A stretch of 64,000 nucleotides of DNA, from NCBI RefSeq assembly GCF_025499605.1, contig NZ_JAFMVC010000012.1, forward strand, positions 62,001 through 126,000. Reading direction: 5' to 3'. This document shows, piece by piece, positions 57,666 through 64,000 of this stretch. Below the pieces are notes generated by a model. It made no database searches. It was not told where the DNA came from and worked only from the letters and a program-made list of their open reading frames with translations. Position 1 is the first letter of the stretch, and each line of letters opens with the position of its first letter. The position numbers were made by a program, and so were the translations under genes. This stretch comes from Carboxylicivirga litoralis (GTDB taxonomy: Bacteria > Bacteroidota > Bacteroidia > Bacteroidales > Marinilabiliaceae).

Positions 57666-58214
57666 AAAATTTGCTTTAAGTGCCCAATTCTCAATATTTT
57701 ACGAATTTATTTTTTTAAGTCCTCTGTAAGTCCACCAAAATTGGCCAAAAAATGTCCGTTTCAAATGCGTTTTAATGAACTCATTTCCCTTCAAAAGTAG
57801 CAAAAAGGAACCGAACCTAAAAATGGATTAATGTCAAGTATATTATGAGATAAATTCGAAGTCGATTGTGAATAATAATCTGTTCATGAAATTTATTACA
57901 GGTGGTGGTTTTGTAGATAAGTACTATGTTATCACTACTATTTAGAAATAAAGCTTTCTTTCATTTTTGAAGTATAGTGTTTAATCGGGAAAAAATGTCA
58001 GCTAAAGTGGTCATAATGACACTGGTACGTTATTGATTTATGTCAAAATGACTCTTGGGTAAATACTGCTTTATATACCACAAAATCTATTTATTTGAAA
58101 ATCAATAAAAAATAATTCTTAATGGATAAAGGCCTCAAAATTGGCATTTAGTTTGAAAAAGATTAGGTGTAAGTAATTAAAATTTGTTGAACTAAATTTT
58201 TGGAGGATAAAGTT
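57666..58214. other. Region right of the tRNA-like scar
   Basis: 550 bases without gene. Direct repeats taagtcc (57716-57722, 57727-57733) and a ttggcc palindrome lie near the scar; no integrase frame is found. The last bases hold a strong ribosome binding site for the Hsp20 gene. Confidence 0.4.
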
Positions 58215-58667
58215 ATGACACTTGCAAAATTATCAAACAACTGGTTTCCATCAGCCCCTTCAATCTTCGATAGATTTTTTGATGGCGAATTGATGGATTG
58301 GAATAGAACTAACTATTCAAGCACAGACACTACCTTACCAGCAGTTAATGTTAAAGAAAACGACAATGAGTTTTTAATCGATGTTGCTGCACCAGGTTTA
58401 ACCAAAGAAGATTTCAAAGTAAACTATGACAATGGTCGTTTGACTATTTCATCAGAAAAGAAAAGTGAAGTAGAAGAAAAAGATGGTGAAAAAGTAACTC
58501 GTCGTGAATTCAGCTACCAGTCTTTCCAACGCTCATTTACAGTTTCTGAAAATGTAGTGGATGCTGAAAAAATAGGAGCCAATTACGAAAATGGAATCCT
58601 TCATATTTCACTTCCTAAACGCGAAGAGGTTAAACCAAAACCTGCAAAACAAATCGAAATTATGTAA
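58215..58667 (+). CDS. Small heat shock protein Hsp20, 150 aa
   Basis: Alpha-crystallin domain, residues about 45-140. VNVKENDNEFLIDVAAPGLTK begins it and YENGILHISLPK ends it with the I/L-x-I/L region. The ATG at 58215 is preceded by GGAGG at 58202-58206, a clear Shine-Dalgarno and unusual here. A TTG start at 58200 would give 5 more residues but lies before the SD site. Holds unfolding proteins. Confidence 0.95.
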   Translation: MTLAKLSNNWFPSAPSIFDRFFDGELMDWNRTNYSSTDTTLPAVNVKENDNEFLIDVAAPGLTKEDFKVNYDNGRLTISSEKKSEVEEKDGEKVTRREFSYQSFQRSFTVSENVVDAEKIGANYENGILHISLPKREEVKPKPAKQIEIM

Positions 58668-58675
58668 TTGACTAT

Positions 58676-58700
58676 GGGCAGTTTCTACTGCCCTTATTTT
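58676..58700 (+). terminator. Terminator after hsp20
   Basis: gggcagt (58676-58682) pairs with actgccc (58687-58693), followed by ttattttcg. Moderate strength, may allow read-through to the next gene. Confidence 0.7.
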
Positions 58701-58722
58701 CGAATTCTCTAAATATCTTGTT

Positions 58723-59031
58723 ATGAAAAGGATAGTTTTATCACTATTTGTTCTGGCAATGGTATTTGCCGGATGTGAAAAAGTAGAAGACCAAATGGAA
58801 GAACTAAAAGTTGATTCAGCAAAGAAGAGTGAGTCTTCTGAAAAGATTGTTGAAACCAATGAAATTACTAAGGTTCCGCTAGCACCTAATAGTGATTCTG
58901 TTTATATGTACCCATTTTTCAACTCAAAGATAGATTCAACTTTTAATCTATTTACTCCATTTCAATATTGGCATAACATTCCAGTCTTACAGCCTGATTC
59001 ATCAAAATTAGGAAAGAACGATGGAGAATAG
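58723..59031 (+). CDS. Small lipoprotein of unknown function, 102 aa
   Basis: Lipobox VFAGC (MKRIVLSLFVLAMVFAGC). The first 40 mature residues are charged and Ser/Lys/Glu-rich, a helical or linker region; the tail has aromatic residues. Embedded between two Hsp20-type genes, it may be an envelope member of the same stress block. No family. Confidence 0.65.
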   Translation: MKRIVLSLFVLAMVFAGCEKVEDQMEELKVDSAKKSESSEKIVETNEITKVPLAPNSDSVYMYPFFNSKIDSTFNLFTPFQYWHNIPVLQPDSSKLGKNDGE

Positions 59032-59089
59032 AATTAAGAGTTAGATAGTAAGTTGTATCCCTTGATATTAATTTTATAAAGTAATTATC

Positions 59090-59599
59090 ATGAAAACGAT
59101 TATGTGTACAAATACAATACCTTGGTTCAGCCCATTATTTGAGTTTAGTTTATTTGAACCAATACTTGAATATAGTAGTCTGCAAACAGAAAGTATATCG
59201 GAAACTCCATTTGCTTATAACTATAGTTATACATTGCCAGATTTTAGAAAAAAAGACTTAGTAATGAGTCTACAAAACAATGTATTAACCATCGAAGGAA
59301 CAAACAAAAATAAAGGTTCATGGTGGAATAGTAATACTGGCAATAGTATAGAAAAGCACTTTGTTAAAAATATAAGATTATCAAGTGATATGAATCTTGA
59401 TAATATCAATGCTTCATTCCAAAAAGGTGTTCTAAAAGTAGAGATTCCAAAAAAAGAAGAATACGTAAGCTATAGGGAAATTCCGGTATTTGGCGATTCA
59501 AGTAATGCTACAGTGTTGGAAGAAAAAAACAATAAACCAAAAAATATACTTAACGAGATAAAGCTTCGTATTAACAACTTATTCAAGAATACAGCATAA
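59090..59599 (+). CDS. Divergent Hsp20/alpha-crystallin-domain protein, 169 aa
   Basis: Residues about 48-125 show the alpha-crystallin pattern (YSYTLPDFRKKDLVMSLQNN, VLTIEG, LDNINASFQKGVLKVEIPKK), but the N- and C-termini differ from the typical Hsp20. Paralogue of the gene at 58215 with a longer N-terminus. Stop at 59597-59599 overlaps the next gene's Shine-Dalgarno site (59598-59603). Confidence 0.78.
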   Translation: MKTIMCTNTIPWFSPLFEFSLFEPILEYSSLQTESISETPFAYNYSYTLPDFRKKDLVMSLQNNVLTIEGTNKNKGSWWNSNTGNSIEKHFVKNIRLSSDMNLDNINASFQKGVLKVEIPKKEEYVSYREIPVFGDSSNATVLEEKNNKPKNILNEIKLRINNLFKNTA

Positions 59600-59610
59600 G
59601 GAGAAGCAAA

Positions 59611-60081
59611 TTGTTTAAATGGATAAATCTTGATTTAATGGAAGTTTTAAATAAAGAAACGTTCAGGTGTAATCACCAATTAAGAAATAACCATGCTTAC
59701 ACTTCAACAGAAAAATGTAACAATCAGAATGTAGAATTTAAATATGAGGAAAAGCAAGGGCGGACTTGTGTTTTTATAAGTTCGGCTTTGCTAAAGGAGA
59801 ATAATTATAGGTTAAATATAAAGGGGGCTTGTTTATCTCTAATCATTTATGAGAGAAGAGAAATTGTAAAACCCAGGTACTTCAGGTTACTTGATAAAAC
59901 GATTAATGAAAAATCAACTTACGACAGGCTTAAAAGCTTTAAGTATAAGTTGGCACAGGATAATTATGTAATTAGTAATGTTTTATGGGATAAAGAAATG
60001 ATGAGACTTGAAGTGGTTTTACAAACGGATGAAGTTAATGAGCGGAATTGTAGTCGCATAAAGGATTGTGATGTACTTTAA
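59611..60081 (+). CDS. Unknown protein in the heat-shock block, TTG start, 156 aa
   Basis: TTG at 59611 is supported by AAGGAG at 59598-59603, seven bases upstream; an ATG at 59638 would be an alternative. It has no recognised family. The YVISNVLWDKEMMRLEVVLQ end resembles the last strands of an alpha-crystallin-like fold, so a very diverged Hsp20 is possible. Two cysteines at the N-terminal half and two at the C-terminus. Confidence 0.55.
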   Translation: MFKWINLDLMEVLNKETFRCNHQLRNNHAYTSTEKCNNQNVEFKYEEKQGRTCVFISSALLKENNYRLNIKGACLSLIIYERREIVKPRYFRLLDKTINEKSTYDRLKSFKYKLAQDNYVISNVLWDKEMMRLEVVLQTDEVNERNCSRIKDCDVL

Positions 60082-60169
60082 CATTTTCTTAACTGAGTTT
60101 AACCAGTCTTTAACCAAAACAATTTGTCATAGAAATTAATTTTGTATTAAACAATAAAATATAGCAACA

Positions 60170-61690
60170 ATGAAAAGGTTTGGCTCATTGCTATTGGTGT
60201 CTGTTGTAAGCAGTGCCCTTACAATTAGTACGTTTCTTTTTATAAATAGCAATAATAATAAAACAGTAAAGATTGAACATATATCGGGCACTCCAGTTGT
60301 AGGAGCTACATATACCGTTAATAAAAGTGGAGAAATAGTTCCTCTTGAGTTTACGGAAGTAGCAAAAAAAGTAATGCCTGCGGTTGTTCATATAAAATCT
60401 ACACAGGTTCAGAATGTTAAAAACTACAACTATCGTCATCAATCCGACCCGTTTAGGGATTTTTTTCAAGATGACATGTTTAAACGCTTTTTTGGTCCGG
60501 AATTTAAGTTTGAATCCCCTCAGCCACAACAAAGAGGTCCGCAAGCAAGAGTAGGCAGCGGTTCAGGTGTAATCATTAATACAGATGGTTATATTGTAAC
60601 TAATAACCATGTTATTGCCAATGCTGATGATATTGAGGTAACTTTGGATGATAACCGAGTTTTTAAAGCTAAAGTAGTTGGAACAGACCCGTCTACAGAC
60701 TTGGCTCTGTTGCAGATAAAAGAAAAGGGATTACCTTATTTGCCATTAGTAAATTCGGATGAAGTAGAGGTTGGAGAATGGGTATTAGCTGTTGGAAATC
60801 CCTTCAATCTAAATTCAACAGTGACGGCAGGAATCGTAAGTGCTACCGGACGCAATATAAATATTTTAAGAGACCAAAGTGCGATTGAATCCTTCATTCA
60901 GACAGATGCTGCTATTAATCCCGGAAACAGCGGTGGAGCTTTGGTTAACCTTCAGGGTGGATTAATTGGAATTAACACTGCTATTGCGAGCCCAACAGGT
61001 GCTTATGCCGGATATGGCTTTGCCGTTCCTGCTAATATAGTTTCAAAAGTTATTGAAGACCTCCTTAAATATGGAATGGTTCAAAGAGGTTATTTGGGCT
61101 TAATGATTCGAAGCGTTGACGGGAATCTTGCAAAAGAAAAAGACCTTAAAGTTACTGAAGGTGTTTATGTGGACAGTATTGCCAGCCATAGTGCTGCCGG
61201 AGAAGCCGGAATTGAGGTTGGAGATGTCATACTTAAAGTAAATGATGTTGAAGTAGCTGCATCTGCTAAACTATTAGAAGTTATAGGTAGGCATCATCCG
61301 GGAGACAAAGTAGCACTAGTAGTAAACCGTTATGGAAAAGAGTTGGAGTATCTGGTGACACTCCGAAATCAGGAAGGAAAAACCAAATTATACGAAAGAG
61401 GAACTAAGGAAATATTAGATATATTAGGTGTTGAGTTGGAAGAAATTGACAAGTCAACTGCTAAAAAACTTGATATTAACGGAGGAATCAGAATAACTAA
61501 GTTGTTCACAGGTAAATTAAAACGACATACAGATGTAAAAGTTGGTTTTATTATTACTAAGGTGGATGGAAAGCTTTATAAAACAGTTGATGATCTAGTA
61601 AACTACCTGCAAGATAAAAAAGGCGGTGTTATGCTGGAAGGTATTTATGAGGATTATCCTGGTAACTATTATTACGCATTTGGATTATAA
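60170..61690 (+). CDS. HtrA/DegP-family periplasmic serine protease, 506 aa
   Basis: Membrane anchor or signal segment MKRFGSLLLVSVVSSALT at the N-terminus. Chymotrypsin-fold protease with triad H147 (TNNHVIA), D177 (DPSTDLALL) and S254 (NPGNSGGALV); an FFQDDMFKRFFG LA loop precedes it. Two PDZ domains at about residues 290-400 and 415-500. A -7 box TAATTTTG (60137-60144) lies in front, without a matching -33. Envelope quality control; fits the Hsp20 neighbours. Confidence 0.93.
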   Translation: MKRFGSLLLVSVVSSALTISTFLFINSNNNKTVKIEHISGTPVVGATYTVNKSGEIVPLEFTEVAKKVMPAVVHIKSTQVQNVKNYNYRHQSDPFRDFFQDDMFKRFFGPEFKFESPQPQQRGPQARVGSGSGVIINTDGYIVTNNHVIANADDIEVTLDDNRVFKAKVVGTDPSTDLALLQIKEKGLPYLPLVNSDEVEVGEWVLAVGNPFNLNSTVTAGIVSATGRNINILRDQSAIESFIQTDAAINPGNSGGALVNLQGGLIGINTAIASPTGAYAGYGFAVPANIVSKVIEDLLKYGMVQRGYLGLMIRSVDGNLAKEKDLKVTEGVYVDSIASHSAAGEAGIEVGDVILKVNDVEVAASAKLLEVIGRHHPGDKVALVVNRYGKELEYLVTLRNQEGKTKLYERGTKEILDILGVELEEIDKSTAKKLDINGGIRITKLFTGKLKRHTDVKVGFIITKVDGKLYKTVDDLVNYLQDKKGGVMLEGIYEDYPGNYYYAFGL

Positions 61691-61762
61691 AACCATAAAA
61701 AACAGATTAATATCTTTTTAAAACAGTAAATGTTTTGTTGAATTTTATAAAAGTATCGTTCT

Positions 61763-61963
61763 ATGTTAGATTTATGTAAGACAGTATTGAATGGAGTTCA
61801 TGAAGACAAAAGCCTCTTTAGAAAGGAATTGATTAAATCTATCTCCTGGCTTAATCAAAAAGACCAGGAAAAATTCCAAAACTGGGTACGAGAACGTTTC
61901 ATAAATGAGCATGCTGATGTCATTGACGAAATATTAAACACTAAGTACCAATTTGCATCATAA
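61763..61963 (+). CDS. Small unknown protein, 66 aa, relative of the 75-aa protein at 8800
   Basis: Charged, helical, no signal peptide. Conserved with the 8800 gene in FxKE(I/L)xKSxxWLxxx(E/D)Q(D/E)K. The two loci are 53 kb apart in different contexts, here just after HtrA with its own terminator, so this is a small family of unknown job. Confidence 0.7.
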   Translation: MLDLCKTVLNGVHEDKSLFRKELIKSISWLNQKDQEKFQNWVRERFINEHADVIDEILNTKYQFAS

Positions 61964-61975
61964 ATTTTTGATTTG

Positions 61976-62009
61976 AAGCATGCATAGGTCTATTCTGTGC
62001 ATGCTTTTA
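61976..62009 (+). terminator. Terminator after the 66-aa gene
   Basis: aagcatgcata (61976-61986) pairs with tgtgcatgctt (61996-62006, one G-T pair) and is followed by T-rich sequence. A second small hairpin (atgctc/gagcat) follows at about 62018-62035. Confidence 0.75.
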
Positions 62010-62089
62010 TATATGTCTATGCTCTATTCTGAGCATGGATGCTTTATCGTGTTTTATTTTTTAATTATTAATGTTTTAAGGAGGAACTC

Positions 62090-63238
62090 ATGAAAAGTCT
62101 ACATTCTTATTGTAAAATTTTAATTGTATCTATTTTATTTTTTAATGTTCAGCAAAACATATTTGCTAATGATAGTAAAACAGAAATTTTTACACCTTAC
62201 ACTAAGGTGTCTGTATCACCCGGAAGTACAGTAAATTATTCACTGGATATCATCAATAATAACGAACAGACAATAAACGAAAACATAAACATTAGTAACA
62301 TTCCTCGTTCGTGGAATTATACACTTACAGCTAGTGGGATGAATATTAATAAAGTAGCTGTGTTAGGCAGCAAGAAACAAACTTTAAAACTTAAAATTGA
62401 TGTTCCCTATCGTGTAAAAAAAGGTTATTATACCTTTTATGCAAAGCTTGGCAGTATAGCTTCATTGCCATTGACCATTAATGTAACTACAGCAGGCTCT
62501 AATGAATCAGAACTTACATGTGACCAGAAAAACATGGAAGGTACTTCAAAATCTAACTTTTCATTTAATGCCGTATTAAAGAATAAAACAGCTACTCAGC
62601 AACAATACGCATTAATGGCATCTCCACCAAGGGGATGGAGTGTAACGATTAAGCCTAATCATAAACAGGCCACTTCAACCGAGGTAGATGCCAATGGCAC
62701 AAAAAATATTAATTATACCATCAAAGCACCATCAAATGTAAAAGCCGGAACTTATAAGATTCCTGTAAAAGCGGTTTCAGGTTCTACTTCTGCAAATATG
62801 GAATTAGAGGTGGTAATTACAGGTACTTACGAAATGTCTTTTTCAACTCCAACAGGATTGTTAAGTGCAAAAATCACAGCAGGAGATGATAAAAAGGTAG
62901 AGTTGGTAGTTAAGAATACAGGTTCTACAAAATTGGAGAATATAGAACTATCGGCATCTAAACCGAAAAATTGGGAAGTTTCATTCGATAACAAAAAAAT
63001 AGAAAGCCTGGAACCGGGAAAAACATCAACGGTTTATGCAACCATTAAAGCCGATAAAAAGGCCATTCCCGGAGACTATGTGACCAAGATTACGGCAAAA
63101 ACATCAGAAGCTAATCAAAATCTATCTTTTCGAATTATGGTCAAAACACCAATGCTTATGGGTTGGTTAGGAATTTTAATCATATTAGCTTCCATAGGAG
63201 GGATAGCATTCTTAATCAAGAAATTCGGAAGGAGGTAA
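62090..63238 (+). CDS. NEW3-domain membrane protein, 382 aa
   Basis: Signal peptide, then repeated beta-sandwich NEW3-type (NPCBM-associated) domains (YSLDIINNNEQTINENI, NIPRSWNYTLTASG, GTKNINYTIKAPSNVKAGTY, VVKNTGSTKLENIELSASKP, STVYATIKADKKAIPGDYVT). The C-terminal hydrophobic segment WLGILIILASIGGIAFLI is followed by KKFGRR, so it is anchored with the domains outside. An AAGGAGG site (62078-62084) lies 5 bases before ATG. Coupled to an ABC ATPase gene, as seen in other Bacteroidota. Confidence 0.8.
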   Translation: MKSLHSYCKILIVSILFFNVQQNIFANDSKTEIFTPYTKVSVSPGSTVNYSLDIINNNEQTINENINISNIPRSWNYTLTASGMNINKVAVLGSKKQTLKLKIDVPYRVKKGYYTFYAKLGSIASLPLTINVTTAGSNESELTCDQKNMEGTSKSNFSFNAVLKNKTATQQQYALMASPPRGWSVTIKPNHKQATSTEVDANGTKNINYTIKAPSNVKAGTYKIPVKAVSGSTSANMELEVVITGTYEMSFSTPTGLLSAKITAGDDKKVELVVKNTGSTKLENIELSASKPKNWEVSFDNKKIESLEPGKTSTVYATIKADKKAIPGDYVTKITAKTSEANQNLSFRIMVKTPMLMGWLGILIILASIGGIAFLIKKFGRR

Positions 63239-63240
63239 GT

Positions 63241-64000
63241 ATGGATAGTCCAGTTATACAACTAAATGGAATTTCTAAAAAGTACGGAGACTTTACTGCT
63301 GTTAATAATCTGGATTTATCCATTAACAAAGGTGAGATTTTTGGATTGCTTGGGCCAAACGGTGCAGGAAAGTCAACTACAATACTTATGCTTATGGGGC
63401 TTACAGAGCCTAGTTCGGGAAGTGTAAGTGTATGTGGAATTAATTCTACCTCAAAACCTATTGCTGTTAAAAAGAAGGTAGGGTATTTACCAGAGGATGT
63501 AGGGTTTTATGATGATTTATCGGGTTTGGATAACCTGATATATACGGCCAGGCTGAATGGTTTCGACTATAGCACTGCCAAAGAAAAAGCTGGTGAACTG
63601 TTGGAGAGAGTTGGTCTTGGTAACGATAAAAACAAAAAAACAGGCAAGTATTCTAAAGGAATGCGCCAACGATTAGGTTTAGCTGATGTATTGATTAAAA
63701 ATCCGGAAGTCATCATATTAGATGAACCGACAACTGGCATCGACCCGAAAGGCGTAATGGAATTGCTTAGCTTAATAAAAAAACTCAGCGTAGAGCAAAA
63801 TATTACAGTACTATTTTCTTCTCATAACCTTCATCAGGTTCAGCAAGTTTGCGACCGTGTAGGAATTTTTGTTAGTGGTAAGTTATTGGCAGAAGGAAAT
63901 ATCAAAGAGTTATCGCAAAAGTTGTTTACACACGGTATGTACCTTATTGAACTTGCAATAGATAGCGGTGACAAATCTCCAATAGGTTCGGAAGAATTGG
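63241..64000 (+). CDS. ABC transporter ATP-binding protein, 3' end beyond the window
   Basis: Starts at ATG 63241 directly behind the NEW3 stop with AAGGAGGT at 63229-63236. Walker A LLGPNGAGKST at about residues 36-46, signature YSKGMRQRLGLA, Walker B VIILDEPTTGIDP and H-loop FSSHNL. Belongs to the drug/lipid exporter-type ATPases. The permease is expected to follow to the right. Cut at base 64000. Confidence 0.93.
   Translation, partial: MDSPVIQLNGISKKYGDFTAVNNLDLSINKGEIFGLLGPNGAGKSTTILMLMGLTEPSSGSVSVCGINSTSKPIAVKKKVGYLPEDVGFYDDLSGLDNLIYTARLNGFDYSTAKEKAGELLERVGLGNDKNKKTGKYSKGMRQRLGLADVLIKNPEVIILDEPTTGIDPKGVMELLSLIKKLSVEQNITVLFSSHNLHQVQQVCDRVGIFVSGKLLAEGNIKELSQKLFTHGMYLIELAIDSGDKSPIGSEEL

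Noticed and set aside
60109-60144. Full promoter for the HtrA gene
   Set aside because: TAATTTTG is present but no TTTG lies 18-21 bases upstream; only the -7 part is noted.

Overview
The window looks like a chromosome segment of a Bacteroidota bacterium, most likely an anaerobic or facultative marine or sediment member of the Bacteroidales/Marinilabiliales side of the phylum. This is inferred from moderately AT-rich DNA, promoters of the phylum-specific TTTG-N19-TAnnTTTG type (perfect copies before the TPP riboswitch and before the tRNA pair), a general lack of Shine-Dalgarno sites, a SusC-type TonB receptor, Spirochaete/Bacteroidota-style lipoprotein signals, many secreted glycoside hydrolases, a sulfatase, and oxygen-avoiding chemistry (ThiH, several radical SAM enzymes, a MinD/ferredoxin/NifX cluster).

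Layout. 1-5.8 kb: thiamine synthesis genes thiC (cut by the left edge), a ThiE/TenI paralogue, thiD, thiE, thiG, thiH. 5.96-8.6 kb: a promoter, a TPP riboswitch and a TonB receptor, probably a thiamine importer under feedback control. 8.8-10.4 kb: a thiol peroxidase-type glutathione peroxidase and an OhrR-like repressor with two matching palindromic operators. 10.4-21.6 kb, mostly minus strand: BNR/sialidase-family protein, two lipoproteins, membrane-anchored nitroreductase-like protein, sulfatase, SPFH protein and a GH97 alpha-glucosidase, separated by repeat-rich intergenic DNA that includes a 41-bp tandem array of palindromes. 22-27.2 kb: a DUF134 regulator with twin operators, a NifX-fold protein, a small Gly-rich protein, a DUF4405-like membrane protein, a DUF89 protein, two MinD/ferredoxin ATPases and an Mrp ATPase. 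This set resembles the orange-protein (ORP) gene set of Desulfovibrio, with different extra parts. 27.3-37.7 kb: patatin, AIM24-like protein, GH9, tcdA, serB, GH29 and a CBM9-like lipoprotein. 37.9-38.15 kb: tRNA-Gly and tRNA-Thr. 38.3-43 kb: DoxX, NhaC, HflC/HflK, cold-shock protein.

43.3-50.5 kb holds a NYN/OST-HTH protein, two B12-binding-type radical SAM proteins, UspA, a cupin and an AraC regulator with a CxxC sensor-like domain. 50.8-56.7 kb is a tight plus-strand block GT4(+helical domain) - GH130 - GT4 - GH130, best read as synthesis plus phosphorolysis of an intracellular mannoside or similar glycan. After a 1.4-kb gene-poor gap there is what looks like a tRNA 3'-end scar with its terminator (about 57.58-57.66 kb), and then a stress block to the right edge: Hsp20, a lipoprotein, a second Hsp20-like protein, an unknown protein, HtrA/DegP, a small protein, a NEW3 membrane protein and an ABC ATPase cut by the right edge. 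Several of these genes carry strong Shine-Dalgarno sites, unlike the rest of the window, which fits an acquired island.

The most unusual parts are the ORP-like cluster with its own operator pair, the GT4/GH130 block, the 41-bp palindrome array and the possible tRNA-targeted stress island. Nothing here could be checked by database search, so family names rest on motif recognition.
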